A DNA stretch of 64,000 nucleotides from Collinsella aerofaciens (GCF_018785265.1 NZ_WQPK01000024.1:1-64000); one strand, 5' to 3'. Positions 34,953 to 47,801 are shown, counted from the first letter of the stretch. The notes: generated from the letters alone by a model not told the origin. Made by a program: numbers and translations.

Positions 34953-36059
34953 ATGACCATGTTCGCCCGCGATCTTTCCGTCGCGCACTACCGCAGCTTC
35001 GATAGCTATCGCCTTGCCCTGGACGAGGGCGTGACGATACTTGCGGGACCAAACGCGGCGGGAAAGACCAATCTCATAGAGGCGCTGCAGCTGCTGACGA
35101 GCGGCGCCTCGTTTAGGCATCCGACCGCAGCCGAGCTCGTCCATGACGGCGTGGGCTCGTGCAAGGTCGAGCTGAGGCTCGAGGGCGACGGCCGCGTGCT
35201 TGATATGGGATTGAGCGCGGAGGACGGTAAGCGCTCGTTTAGCCGCAACGGCAAGAGATGCTCTGCCGCCGGTGTACGCGGGGTTCTGCCGAGCGTGCTG
35301 TTTTGCCCTGACCATCTGGACATGGTTAAGCGAGGCGCCAGTGTGCGCCGCGCCGCCCTCGATGACTTTGGCATGCAACTGAGCGCACGCTATGCCGATC
35401 TTGCGAGCACCTATGGGCGCTGCGTGACCCAGCGTAACGCCTTGCTCAAGGAGACCTGGTGCTGCCGTGAGATGCTCGGCGCGTGGAACGATTCGATTGC
35501 CCGCGCGGGCGCGGCTCTGCTCGTGCACCGGTTGGCCCTGCTCGACCGGCTGGCGGGCCATGTACACACTGCCTACGGGCAAGTGGCGTCCGGCGAGGCT
35601 GCCAACGTGACCTATACGTCCACGCTGGGGGATTTGCCCCAGGTCGAGGATCGCGAAGAGCTGAAGGGCTGGGCGTACGAGCGCATGCTGGCTGCCCTTG
35701 ATGAGCACGCCGACGAGGAAATTCGCCGCGGCGTGACGTTGGTGGGACCGCATCGCGATGAGATTGAGTTTACCGTGGCGGGTCGCTCCGCCCGTTCATT
35801 TGCCAGCCAAGGTCAACAGCGAACGTTGGTTCTGGCCTGGAAGGTGGCGGAGGTGGCCGTGGCTCGCGATGTCCTGGGCACCGCCCCACTGCTGCTTTTA
35901 GACGACGTGATGAGCGAGCTCGACGGCGAGCGTCGCGGCGCTTTTCTGCGGCTGATCGGCGATGATATCCAGACGGTCATAACCACGACCAACCTGGGGT
36001 ACTTTACCGATGACCTGCTTGATCGAGCCAAGGTGGTGAGCATGGGTGAGACGTGCTAA
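34953..36059 (+). CDS. recF: DNA replication/repair protein RecF
   Basis: An SMC-like ATPase (368 residues) that helps RecO/RecR load RecA at gaps. It begins MTMFARDLSVAHYRSF and has Walker A GPNAAGKTNLIEAL, the signature FASQGQQRTLVLAWKVAE and Walker B LLLLDDVMSELD. No ribosome binding site precedes ATG 34953 or ATG 34959, so coupling to dnaN is likely. The end overlaps the next gene by 14 bases. Confidence 0.94.
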   Translation: MTMFARDLSVAHYRSFDSYRLALDEGVTILAGPNAAGKTNLIEALQLLTSGASFRHPTAAELVHDGVGSCKVELRLEGDGRVLDMGLSAEDGKRSFSRNGKRCSAAGVRGVLPSVLFCPDHLDMVKRGASVRRAALDDFGMQLSARYADLASTYGRCVTQRNALLKETWCCREMLGAWNDSIARAGAALLVHRLALLDRLAGHVHTAYGQVASGEAANVTYTSTLGDLPQVEDREELKGWAYERMLAALDEHADEEIRRGVTLVGPHRDEIEFTVAGRSARSFASQGQQRTLVLAWKVAEVAVARDVLGTAPLLLLDDVMSELDGERRGAFLRLIGDDIQTVITTTNLGYFTDDLLDRAKVVSMGETC

Positions 36060-36609
36060 TTACGAGCGCGAGAGCGAGACAGTCGCCTTCAGTGGGTTTT
36101 TGAACGCAGAGCGCCAGCGCATCCTGGCGGCTGCAACACCTGAGCGCCGTGCGCAGATGGAGGCTGCCGAGGAGTCGCGCGCGATCTATCGCGCGTGGAA
36201 CGCGGTGTGCTCGGGCACGCGCGAGGGGCGGCATGTGACGGGCCTGCGCTACCTGCCCGAGTCCAATGAGCTGCTGGTATATCTCGACTCGCCCTCGTGG
36301 ACGCAGGAAATGACGCTGTTGCGCGAGATCATCCGCGCACGTATGGAGCGCGCCGGTGCACATGTGGACGGCCTGGTGTTCAAAACCACCGCGCCCGGTC
36401 ACACGCCGCCCGCCGCCAAGCAGCGCCTGCGCCCGGCGACGACCGAGCGCCCGCCGGCCCCGCACGCCGACCTAAGTGAGGCCGAGCGCACCGAGATTGA
36501 GCGCCAAGTGGCGCCCATCGAAGACCAAAAACTGCGCGAGGCCCTCGAGAATGCCATGAGAGCCAGCGCCGAGTGGGCCAAGGGCGTGCAAAGCAAAAAA
36601 GAGCCTTAA
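36046..36609 (+). CDS. DUF721/DciA-like protein
   Basis: A 187-residue protein with the DUF721 core at about 45-105: YRAWNAVCSGTREGRHVTG, then a hydrophobic LLVYLDSPSWTQEMTLLREI, the pattern seen in DciA, the helicase loader-like factor of bacteria without DnaC/DnaI. The recF-DUF721-gyrB order is normal in actinobacteria. It starts with GTG inside the end of recF. The second half is charged and Pro/Ala-rich. As no DnaC or DnaI is visible, it may load the DnaB encoded at 51924 (inference). Confidence 0.85.
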   Translation: MRRANYERESETVAFSGFLNAERQRILAAATPERRAQMEAAEESRAIYRAWNAVCSGTREGRHVTGLRYLPESNELLVYLDSPSWTQEMTLLREIIRARMERAGAHVDGLVFKTTAPGHTPPAAKQRLRPATTERPPAPHADLSEAERTEIERQVAPIEDQKLREALENAMRASAEWAKGVQSKKEP

Positions 36610-36636
36610 ATCGCATCTGGTGGCCTTGTAGAGCCA

Positions 36637-36662
36637 AATACCCTCGTTCCCGAGGGTATTTT

Positions 36663-36667
<5 letters not shown>
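36637..36667 (+). terminator. Terminator of the dnaA-DUF721 unit
   Basis: A 10-bp stem AATACCCTCG / CGAGGGTATT with a TTCC loop, followed by a run of seven T on the plus strand. Confidence 0.92.
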
Positions 36668-38745
<2,078 letters not shown>

Positions 38746-38750
38746 TCCCC

Positions 38751-38853
38751 GCGGCTTTCCCAGCCACCGCACCTTCGCCCTCAATCGTCGGTCGCGTACC
38801 CAAGTACGCTTCCCTCCTCTTTCGGGCGAATCTGCGGCACCTGGAAAAGCCGT
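38751..38853. repeat. Large imperfect palindrome between gyrB and gyrA
   Basis: Arms of about 45 bases. The outer pairing GCGGCTTTCCCAG (38751-38763) matches CTGGAAAAGCCGT (38841-38853), CTTCGCCC matches GGGCGAAT, and the core is GCGTAC CCAA GTACGC (38794-38809). It occupies nearly the whole 155-base gap, leaving only the gyrA GAGGAGG site. There is no T-run, so a simple terminator is unlikely. It could be a mobile palindromic repeat or a folded mRNA element. Confidence 0.7.
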
Positions 38854-38900
38854 CTCCGTGGTAGGGAACTAATAGACCACGCAAACCATGAGGAGGTAAC

Positions 38901-41642
38901 GTGGCAGACGATATCAACAATAACGAGGGTATGGACGAGGCCGGCGATGCCGGTATGCCCGATGATCTGAAGCGCCTGCTTGCCCGTGCTGAGCAGGGCG
39001 AGGACGGCGATCCGGACGCCTATAACCCCGATGCCGATGATGATGAGGAAGAGGACGACGACGGTGAGCTCGAGGAGAGCTTTGGCGAAGTCGATCGTGG
39101 CGCCTCGGCCGGCGAGGACATCAACGGCGGCCAGCTCCAGATTTCGGAGTTCGGTCGCGAGATGAAGCAGTCGTTCATCGAGTATTCGATGTCGGTTATC
39201 ACAGCGCGTGCCCTGCCGGACGTGCGCGACGGCTTAAAGCCGGTACACCGCCGCATCCTGTACGCGATGAACGAGAGCGGCATCTACCCCAACCGCCCAC
39301 ACAAAAAGTCGGCCTGGACGGTCGGCGAAGTTATCGGTAAGTACCACCCGCACGGTGACTCTGCGGTCTACGAGGCCATGGTCCGCCTGGCGCAGTGGTT
39401 CTCCATGCGCACGCCGCTCATCGACGGTCACGGCAACTTCGGCAACATCGATGGCGACGGCGCGGCGGCCATGCGTTACACCGAGAGCCGCCTGGCCAAG
39501 CCCGCCATGGAACTGCTGCGTGACTTGCAGAAGGATACCGTCGACTGGCAGCCCAACTACGACGAATCGCTCGCCGAGCCCGTGGCACTGCCTGCGCGCT
39601 TCCCCAACCTGCTGGTCAACGGCAGCCAGGGCATCGCCGTCGGCATGGCCACCAACATCGCCCCGCATAACCTCACCGAGGCGATCGAGGCCACCTGCTA
39701 CCTGATCGACAACCCCGACGCCACCGTCGACGAGCTCATGCAGATCATACCCGGTCCGGACTTCCCCACCGGCGCCATCATCATGGGCAGCGCCGGCATT
39801 AAGCAGAGCTACGAGACCGGCCGCGGCTCCATTACCGTGCGTGCCAAGGCACATGTGGAGTCCACCAAGACCGGCCGCAGCCGCCTGGTCTTTACCGAGA
39901 TTCCCTACATGGTCAACAAGGGCACCCTGCAGGAGAAGATCGCCCAACTCGTCAACGACAAGCGCATTGAGGGCATCTCGGATATGCGCGATGAGTCCAA
40001 CCAGAAGGGCATCCGTCTGGTCATCGAGCTCAAGAAGGGCGTCATTCCGCAGGTCGTGCTCAACAACCTGTATAAGTACACCTCGCTGCAGACGACCTTT
40101 GGCGCCAACAACCTGGCACTCGTCAACGGCGTTCCCAAATGCCTGAGCTTGCGCGAGATGCTGCAGCACTACATCGACCACCAGGTCGACGTCGTCACCC
40201 GCCGCACCCGCTTCGACCTTAAGAAGGCCCAGGCCCGCGCGCATATCCTCGAGGGCTACCTGATGGCCCTTGACCATATCGACGAGGTCATCAGCATCAT
40301 CCGCTCCTCGCAGACCGACTCCGAGGCCAGCAGCCGACTGATCGAACGCTTTGGCTTTACGCCCGAGCAGACCACGGCCATCCTCGAGATGAAGCTGCGC
40401 CGCCTGACCGGCCTGGAGCGCGACAAGATCCAAGAAGAGTTGGACGGCCTGCGCCGCGCCATCGCCTACTACGAGGACCTGCTGGCGCACGAGGAGAAGA
40501 TTCTGGGCGTCATCAAGGAAGAGATGCGCGAGATCTCCAAGAAGTTTGGCGACAAGCGCCGTACCGAAATCAGCCAGGTTGAGAAGGACCTGGATGTCGA
40601 GGACCTCATCGCCGACGAGGATATGGTCGTGACCATCACCCACACCGGCTACGTTAAGCGTATCCCAGTGGCTGCCTACCGTGCCCAGAAGCGCGGTGGC
40701 AAGGGCGTGTCGGGCGTCAACCTCAAAGAGGACGACGTTATCGATGAGATGTTCATCGCGTCCACGCACGAGTACGTGCTGTTCTTCTCGAGCAAGGGCA
40801 AGGTCTATCGCCTGAAGGTGCACGAGCTGCCGGTGGGTACGCGCCAGGCGCGCGGTACCGCGATCGTCAACCTGCTGCCCTTCGAGGAAGGCGAGAAGAT
40901 CGCGAGCGTCATCAGCTGCCGCGAGTTCCCGGCCGACGAGTACCTGATGTTTGCCACCAAGAGCGGCATGGTCAAAAAGACCGTGATGAGCGCATATGAC
41001 CGCAGCCGTCGCGACGGCCTGATCGCTATCAACCTGCGTGACGACGACGCGCTGCTGAACGTGCGCCGCGTGCGCGAGGGCGACAAGATTATCCTGGCCA
41101 CCACCGCGGGCAAGGCGATCATGTTCTCCGAGGAGCAGGTGCGCGCCACCGGCCGCGATACCAGCGGCGTTCGCGGTATCGGTCTGAAGGACGGCGTGAG
41201 CGTTCTGGGCATGGAAGTCACTAACGGCAACGGCGATCTATTCGTCATCACCGAGCGCGGCTACGGCAAGCGCACGCCGGTCGCGGACTACCCGGAGCAG
41301 AATCGCGGCGGTCAGGGCGTCTACACCATTCAAATGACCGAGCGTAAGGGTAACCTCGCGGCCATGAAGACGGTGGGCCCGCAGCACGAGCTGTTCATCG
41401 TGACGGAGGGCGCGACGGTCATTCGCGTCAAGACCGACGAGATCAGCCAGACCGGCCGCGCCACCCAGGGCGTCAAGATGATGACCGTCGACGACAACGA
41501 CCGCATCTGCGCCGTGGCCCGCATGACGGCCGCCAAAGAGAGGCCCGAAGGCGAAGCCATAGAAAACGGCTCCGCCCCCGAAGAAACCCCTGTCGATCTA
41601 GGCGACGGCAACGACATGCCGGAAGATCTCCTTGACGAGTAA
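38901..41642 (+). CDS. gyrA: DNA gyrase subunit A
   Basis: The cleavage subunit of gyrase, 913 residues. The catalytic Tyr193 lies in [10 protein letters not shown]. The quinolone region reads [10 protein letters not shown] with Ser154 and Glu158 at the E. coli Ser83 and Asp87 positions, the residues of susceptible Gram-positive enzymes. The C-terminal domain has the GyrA box QKRGGKG. An acidic N-terminal extension of about 65 residues (with runs such as [16 protein letters not shown]) precedes the normal start of the fold, and the C-terminus is also acidic. The start is GTG behind GAGGAGG. Confidence 0.96.
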   Translation: MADDINNNEGMDEAGDAGMPDDLKRLLARAEQGEDGDPDAYNPDADDDEEEDDDGELEESFGEVDRGASAGEDINGGQLQISEFGREMKQSFIEYSMSVITARALPDVRDGLKPVHRRILYAMNESGIYPNRPHKKSAWTVGEVIGKYHPHGDSAVYEAMVRLAQWFSMRTPLIDGHGNFGNIDGDGAAAMRYTESRLAKPAMELLRDLQKDTVDWQPNYDESLAEPVALPARFPNLLVNGSQGIAVGMATNIAPHNLTEAIEATCYLIDNPDATVDELMQIIPGPDFPTGAIIMGSAGIKQSYETGRGSITVRAKAHVESTKTGRSRLVFTEIPYMVNKGTLQEKIAQLVNDKRIEGISDMRDESNQKGIRLVIELKKGVIPQVVLNNLYKYTSLQTTFGANNLALVNGVPKCLSLREMLQHYIDHQVDVVTRRTRFDLKKAQARAHILEGYLMALDHIDEVISIIRSSQTDSEASSRLIERFGFTPEQTTAILEMKLRRLTGLERDKIQEELDGLRRAIAYYEDLLAHEEKILGVIKEEMREISKKFGDKRRTEISQVEKDLDVEDLIADEDMVVTITHTGYVKRIPVAAYRAQKRGGKGVSGVNLKEDDVIDEMFIASTHEYVLFFSSKGKVYRLKVHELPVGTRQARGTAIVNLLPFEEGEKIASVISCREFPADEYLMFATKSGMVKKTVMSAYDRSRRDGLIAINLRDDDALLNVRRVREGDKIILATTAGKAIMFSEEQVRATGRDTSGVRGIGLKDGVSVLGMEVTNGNGDLFVITERGYGKRTPVADYPEQNRGGQGVYTIQMTERKGNLAAMKTVGPQHELFIVTEGATVIRVKTDEISQTGRATQGVKMMTVDDNDRICAVARMTAAKERPEGEAIENGSAPEETPVDLGDGNDMPEDLLDE

Positions 41643-41682
41643 GAGGCCCTAACTGTTAGAAAATATCAGACCCCATATATCG

Positions 41683-41715
41683 GCGGTCGGCGCACTGCGC
41701 GCCGACCGCTTTTTT
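41683..41715 (+). terminator. Terminator of gyrA
   Basis: An 11-bp stem GCGGTCGGCGC / GCGCCGACCGC with a five-base loop followed by six T. Confidence 0.93.
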
Positions 41716-41897
41716 GAAAACCTTTGAACCCCGCGTCGGCCCCGGCTGCCCGGCGGCATGCGAAGTCGATCGCGAGTTCCGCACGAGCCGGAGAGCACTT
41801 AATGTGCTCTCTGTGCGAGTCAGGACTGTCCGAGTAGGCGACTTCACATGCCGCCGTGCGACCGGGGCGAACACCCTTCAAAGATTTTCAAAAAAAG
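41709..41897. repeat. Long imperfect palindrome after gyrA
   Basis: The two arms of about 90 bases mirror each other from CTTTTTTG (41709) and CAAAAAAAG (ending 41897) to a perfect core AGAGCAC TTAAT GTGCTCT (41792-41810). In between GGCGGCATG, GAAGTCG and CGCACGAG-like blocks pair with CATGCCGCC, CGACTTC and CTGTGCGAG. It starts in the T-run of the gyrA terminator and ends just before the tRNA promoter. No ORF with a start signal is inside. Confidence 0.75.
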
Positions 41898-41900
41898 TTG

Positions 41901-41930
41901 TTGACGCGCGCGTAACGACTCGTCTAATAT
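41901..41930 (+). promoter_or_regulatory. Promoter of the tRNA-Ile/Ala/Ile cluster
   Basis: TTGACG (41901-41906) and TAATAT (41925-41930) are 18 bases apart, and the expected start lies a few bases before the first tRNA. Confidence 0.85.
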
Positions 41931-41944
41931 ATCCCTTGCGCGAT

Positions 41945-42021
41945 GGACCTGTAGCTCAGTTGGTTAGAGCGTCCGGCTGATAACCGGGAGGTCACAAGTT
42001 CGAATCTTGTCAGGTCCACCA
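41945..42021 (+). tRNA. tRNA-Ile (anticodon GAT), copy 1
   Basis: Acceptor GGACCTG / CAGGTCC, anticodon loop CTGATAA, T-arm ACAAGTTCGAATCTTGT, discriminator A, CCA encoded. Identical in sequence to the copy at 42169. Confidence 0.97.
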
Positions 42022-42032
42022 CTTTCTTTCGC

Positions 42033-42077
42033 AATAAACACCCCAGCGAGAGCCGAGTCGCCGCTGGGGTGTTTATT
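42033..42077. other. Long stem-loop between tRNA-Ile and tRNA-Ala
   Basis: A perfect 16-bp stem AATAAACACCCCAGCG / CGCTGGGGTGTTTATT with a 13-base loop. There is no T-run past the stem, so it may be a processing signal or a partial terminator that reduces the distal tRNAs. Confidence 0.6.
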
Positions 42078-42088
42078 ACTGTCTCCGT

Positions 42089-42164
42089 GGGGGTTTAGCT
42101 CAGCTGGGAGAGCGCGGGCTTTGCAAGCCTGAGGTCAGGGGTTCGATCCCCCTAACCTCCACCA
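42089..42164 (+). tRNA. tRNA-Ala (anticodon TGC)
   Basis: Acceptor GGGGGTT / AACCTCC with the G3-U70 wobble that identifies tRNA-Ala, anticodon loop TTTGCAA, CCA encoded. Confidence 0.97.
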
Positions 42165-42168
42165 TGAT

Positions 42169-42245
42169 GGACCTGTAGCTCAGTTGGTTAGAGCGTCCGG
42201 CTGATAACCGGGAGGTCACAAGTTCGAATCTTGTCAGGTCCACCA
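42169..42245 (+). tRNA. tRNA-Ile (anticodon GAT), copy 2
   Basis: Identical over 77 bases to the copy at 41945, and the flanking AT and CCACCA bases match as well. Only four bases separate it from tRNA-Ala. Confidence 0.97.
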
Positions 42246-42259
42246 TCAAAACTGTGAAG

Positions 42260-42289
42260 AGCCCTGGGGCATTGCCTCGGGGCTTTTTT
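42260..42289 (+). terminator. Terminator of the tRNA cluster
   Basis: AGCCCTGGGGC pairs with GCCTCGGGGCT (two non-Watson-Crick pairs), followed by six T. Confidence 0.85.
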
Positions 42290-42403
42290 CTTGTCTGCGA
42301 TAAATCTCATTTTGGTTTTGTGTGCTGTGCGAAAGTTTGGGTAGTATAGCTATTCAATGCGGCGGACTGCCGCGTGTTAACCGCTACGTACCGGAGGTGT
42401 TCC

Positions 42404-42904
42404 ATGGTTCGTGTCGACATAGAGACCATCGTCATGGCCGCCGGTCCCGTGCCATCGCTTATCGTGCTTCGCGAGCGCTGCAGCAAACCTGACTCGCCCG
42501 CGCCACTGCGTTCCCTTTCCATTCAGACTGGTTCGTTTGAAGCTGCTGCCATCAGCCGCGGCATCGATAGCGGTCGCGCCGAGCGCCCGATTACCCATGA
42601 CCTGTTGCTCGATACTGTTGGTGCCCTGGGTGCCAAGCTCGAACGCATCGAAATCGTTCGCGCCGAGCCGCCCGTGTTTTACGCGACGGTTGTCGTGTTG
42701 GCCGATGGCAACGAGCATAAGATCGATGCGCGTCCGAGCGACGCCATCGCCCTCGCCGTACGCAGTAATGCCCCCATGTTCGTTGAAGACGACATCATGA
42801 ATCGCCTGGGCACCGTTTCTGCCCATGCCGAGGAAGTCGACGACGAGCAAGAGTTCGAGAAGTTCGACGAGTTCGTCCATACGCTCTCCCCCGATGACTT
42901 CTAA
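42404..42904 (+). CDS. Bifunctional nuclease family protein (DUF151)
   Basis: A 166-residue member of the DUF151/BFN family. The signature is the stretch DARPSDAIALAVRSNAPMFV near residues 105-124 and the preceding GHxx-type region (here ITHDLLLDTVGALGAKLERI). Plant relatives have DNase and RNase activity; the bacterial role is unclear. The last 30 residues are acidic. The ATG at 42404 follows GGAGG by seven bases. The next gene starts directly after its stop. Confidence 0.88.
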   Translation: MVRVDIETIVMAAGPVPSLIVLRERCSKPDSPAPLRSLSIQTGSFEAAAISRGIDSGRAERPITHDLLLDTVGALGAKLERIEIVRAEPPVFYATVVVLADGNEHKIDARPSDAIALAVRSNAPMFVEDDIMNRLGTVSAHAEEVDDEQEFEKFDEFVHTLSPDDF

Positions 42905-43294
42905 ATGCGGGGCGTCCAGGCTGCGGAGCGTTCGCTGATGGCCGGCGGTATGTCGGCTGAGGCGGCGACCATTGCGCGCGAGGCCCAGATGCGCTCGGAG
43001 GCTTCTGAGGCGGCTCGCATTGCCTATGTGACGCAGGCCCGCACGCTTCGCGAACGCCGCGGCTCGTTTATCAAGATGGTTGTCGTCTCCGCCCTTGTCG
43101 CGGCAATCTGTTCGCGCCTTCGTGGTACAGTTGGTGCGCTTGGGTTTTCGATCTCTACGGGCCTTATGATCTGGGGCGTGGTCGATGCGGTCATGCTGAC
43201 CAGTCAGATCAAGGTACTCGACAAGCGCGCGATGGATATGATGCGCGCCCGCGACGCTGCCGCTAAGATCGCTGCTGAGGCACAAGAACTGTAA
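42905..43294 (+). CDS. Small two-helix membrane protein, unknown
   Basis: This 129-residue protein has an Ala/Glu/Arg-rich amphipathic N-terminal half (about 1-55), two membrane helices (about 57-70 and 77-97) and a charged helical end. The ATG abuts the stop of the DUF151 gene, so they are co-translated. No family recognised. Confidence 0.75.
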   Translation: MRGVQAAERSLMAGGMSAEAATIAREAQMRSEASEAARIAYVTQARTLRERRGSFIKMVVVSALVAAICSRLRGTVGALGFSISTGLMIWGVVDAVMLTSQIKVLDKRAMDMMRARDAAAKIAAEAQEL

Positions 43295-43324
43295 CGACGC
43301 CAGACTCGATGGGAAGGTCTAAAG

Positions 43325-43774
43325 ATGGCACAGGATATGCAGGACGCCGGTAACGTCTCCGCCGAGCTCGACGCCATGGTGTGCGATCTGATCGGCGCGT
43401 TCTTGGACGACCTTGCCGCCGGTGAAAACCCTGGCGTGGTCGTGGCAATTGAGGACGCCGCTTCCAACCGTTATCTGGCGGCGCTCGACGAGGACGGCGA
43501 AGAGGCGTGCCTCGAGGCGGCCACCAACTTTATCTCCGAGCACAAGATGGGTCTTAAGGACGAGGGCCTGGGCCGTATCGCTCGCTATGCCATCGGCTAC
43601 ACCGGCTGCGTCGAGATTGACGGCGGCTATCACGATGCTCTGCTCGTGAGCTTCTTCGAAACCACGCTCGAGAGCGGTTTTTCGGCATATGTGCTGTATG
43701 AGGGCATGGGCGCCGGCGATGGTTTTATGTGGAGCGACCCTGAACCTGCAGGTGAGGAAACCCCTCTCATCTAA
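43325..43774 (+). CDS. Conserved acidic protein, unknown
   Basis: A 149-residue soluble, acidic protein with no membrane helix or known motif. The central part (VVVAIEDAASNRYLAALDED and CVEIDGGYHDALLVSFFE) suggests a mixed alpha/beta fold. GGAAGG lies upstream of the ATG, 30 bases after the preceding gene, so it is probably the third gene of the DUF151 unit. It is followed by 117 bases holding the typA promoter. Confidence 0.75.
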   Translation: MAQDMQDAGNVSAELDAMVCDLIGAFLDDLAAGENPGVVVAIEDAASNRYLAALDEDGEEACLEAATNFISEHKMGLKDEGLGRIARYAIGYTGCVEIDGGYHDALLVSFFETTLESGFSAYVLYEGMGAGDGFMWSDPEPAGEETPLI

Positions 43775-43891
43775 AATCGCTAAAATAAACGAGTTTTCGG
43801 TAAAAGGCTCAATATTCCCGCCGAGCGTTGCATTGCTGGGTGGGTCGCATACGCGTGCCGGTTGTATATAGATAGAAGATAGGGGAACTAC

Positions 43892-45730
<1,839 letters not shown>

Positions 45731-45757
45731 GCGCTGGGCTTTATAACGTCTAACAAG

Positions 45758-45792
45758 AAAGGGCGCCGACCGTAATGGTCGGCGCCCTTTTT
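45758..45792 (+). terminator. Terminator of typA
   Basis: A perfect 11-bp stem GGGCGCCGACC / GGTCGGCGCCC with a five-base loop and five T. An A-run on the other side could also serve the leftward gene. Confidence 0.92.
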
Positions 45793-45859
45793 GGTGCAAG
45801 GGGATTTAGCTGGTCTGCATTGCCACAAAGGTGCTTGGCCCCTTTGTGGCGGTTGGCGG

Positions 45860-47005
45860 CTAAGCGGTGGGGAGTTCTGGCGTGTTAGCCGACTGCTGCG
45901 GTTTGAGGTGGGCGTTGCGCCAGATGATTTGGATGATGTAGCCGAGTGCAAAGACGAAGGCCACGCCGCTGATGAAGTCGCCTACGAAGGGAAGCCCCGT
46001 GAGGGCGCCGGCGATCACGCCGCCGATGGCTGCCATGGCGTAGCGGTTTTGGCTGTGTCCGACCATGCGGGCGATCGCACACCCCGCAAAGGCACTCGAC
46101 ACCAGCGCGATGCCAATAACACCGCACATGAGGGCTCCGGCAAGCGACAGACCAGCGATAGAGATAATTAGCAGCAGGACGGCGGGGACGATAGCAATCG
46201 TGCCCAGAAGACCGCTCACCCACAGGGGCATGGGGCGCTGGTGGAGCATACCGGCGGCGCTGGCAGTCGCACGCGGAAAGACGAGCTCGAGCAGCAGAGC
46301 GACAAAGCAGGTCGAGAGTGCCGCGGCGACGATACCGCCGATGACATCGTTAACGGTGGAAGTATCCTCGTTCTCGGTGCGGTCGATCTTGAGTGCGCCG
46401 ACCTCGGCTCCCGCGGCGCGCTCGGGGTCCTCGGAGACGTGCGCGTTCACGGTGCCGGTGATGTGGGCGTTCTTGCCCAGGATGAGCTTGTCGGCCCAAA
46501 CCTCGACATCGCCATCGACGGTGCCATCGATGGTTACCGTGTCGCCCGCAAGCGCTGCCGACCTGGCGGAGCCGCGCAGAGCAACCGTCTCGCCCATCGC
46601 ATAGAAACAGTTGGCGGTGCTACCGGTGTTGAGCACAACGTGCTGGCCGGCCACCGTGACGCTGCCATCAACCGTGGTCTTGGCGATGTCGATGGTGCGC
46701 GCCGCCAGGCGAATAGCGCCGCCTACGGTGCAGTCGCGAATCGATAGGCTCTCGCCCGCCGCGATAATATCGCGGCCGATGGAGGCATCGTCCAAGTTGA
46801 GGGCCTGGCCGGCCCAGTACAGGTCACCATCGACGCCGGACGGATTGGCGTCATTGTCGGTCGCAAGTACGTTGCCTGCGGTGTCCGTGCCGGCGAACGA
46901 CGCCGTGGGAAGTGCGGTGAGCGCGAGCGCGATGAGCGCGAACAGGATGGTGATGCGGCCCCATGCTTTACGGCGCTGGGTCAACGGGAATTGATTACAG
47001 GGCAT
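45860..47005 (-). CDS. Bactofilin-like (polymer-forming) membrane protein
   Basis: A 381-residue protein with a signal or first membrane helix (about 15-38), then a beta-helical region (about 55-210) built of short repeats such as DGSVTVAGQHVVL, SAALAGDTVTIDGTV and DGDVEVWADKLIL, the polymer-forming type seen in bactofilins, and then four or five membrane helices. The export signal is unlike cytoplasmic bactofilins, so the repeat domain probably lies outside the membrane. The ATG at 47005 has AAGGA seven bases upstream. Confidence 0.78.
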   Translation of the reverse strand: MPCNQFPLTQRRKAWGRITILFALIALALTALPTASFAGTDTAGNVLATDNDANPSGVDGDLYWAGQALNLDDASIGRDIIAAGESLSIRDCTVGGAIRLAARTIDIAKTTVDGSVTVAGQHVVLNTGSTANCFYAMGETVALRGSARSAALAGDTVTIDGTVDGDVEVWADKLILGKNAHITGTVNAHVSEDPERAAGAEVGALKIDRTENEDTSTVNDVIGGIVAAALSTCFVALLLELVFPRATASAAGMLHQRPMPLWVSGLLGTIAIVPAVLLLIISIAGLSLAGALMCGVIGIALVSSAFAGCAIARMVGHSQNRYAMAAIGGVIAGALTGLPFVGDFISGVAFVFALGYIIQIIWRNAHLKPQQSANTPELPTA

Positions 47006-47111
47006 AGTGAATCCTTCGTCAGATGCTCGATATGCATCTAACAGGGTACCCAACGCGCGGGCGCTCTAAAAGAACCTCTCGGTTGCATTTCGAGGGGTCG
47101 TGTCGTGCTGC

Positions 47112-47801
47112 CTACTTTTTACGGTGCAAAAAGCGCGCGATGTCTTCTTCGGTGGGGCTTTTGATGTCAAAGCGCAGCGAGAGCCAGCGCAGACCCATGG
47201 TCACGACAACGCATACGATCAGCGCGGCGACATTGCTCATGATGCCGCTCATAACGAGACACACGTAGCTTGTCGATCCGGCGATGGCCGCGATGGCATA
47301 AAAGTTAGTGCGTTGGAAAATGCCCGGAACCACGCCCATAAAGCCGTCGCGCAGCATGCCGCCACCTACTGCGGTGAAGAAGCCCATCATGATGCACACC
47401 GCCGGTGCAAAGCCGTAGACAAGCGCCTTGTCCGCTCCGGTGGCGGCATAGATGCCGACCGAGATGATGTCGAGCAGGGGAATGAGTTTTTCGGGCTTGT
47501 CGACGATTGCCGGGAAAATGTAGATGATGGCTGCCGTGGCAATGGAAAGCGGCAGCGCCATTGGCTGGTTGAGGATGTAGACGTTGCCCACCTGCAGCGT
47601 CATGTCGCGCAAGAGACCGCCGCCCAGACCGCAGACCACCGCGAGCGCGACCGCGCCCACCAGGTCGAGCTTGTGCTCGCGCGCAACCAGTACACCCGAG
47701 ATCGATGCAGCGACAACAGCGAACATCTCGAGCCAAAACGGAATAGCGACCATGGCATCCGAGGCATGTGAGGTAACGGTTATGGCGGCGACGACGGGCA
47801 A
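47112..47801 (-). CDS. TRIC-type (UPF0126) membrane channel family protein
   Basis: A 229-residue membrane protein with about seven helices in two repeats, each carrying a Gly-rich hinge (AVVCGLGGGLLRDM and FTAVGGGMLRDGF), the hallmark of prokaryotic trimeric intracellular cation channels. A basic C-terminal tail follows. It starts with TTG behind AAAGGA. It is a single gene. Substrate (K+ or other cation) is inferred from the family. Confidence 0.9.
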   Translation of the reverse strand: MPVVAAITVTSHASDAMVAIPFWLEMFAVVAASISGVLVAREHKLDLVGAVALAVVCGLGGGLLRDMTLQVGNVYILNQPMALPLSIATAAIIYIFPAIVDKPEKLIPLLDIISVGIYAATGADKALVYGFAPAVCIMMGFFTAVGGGMLRDGFMGVVPGIFQRTNFYAIAAIAGSTSYVCLVMSGIMSNVAALIVCVVVTMGLRWLSLRFDIKSPTEEDIARFLHRKK

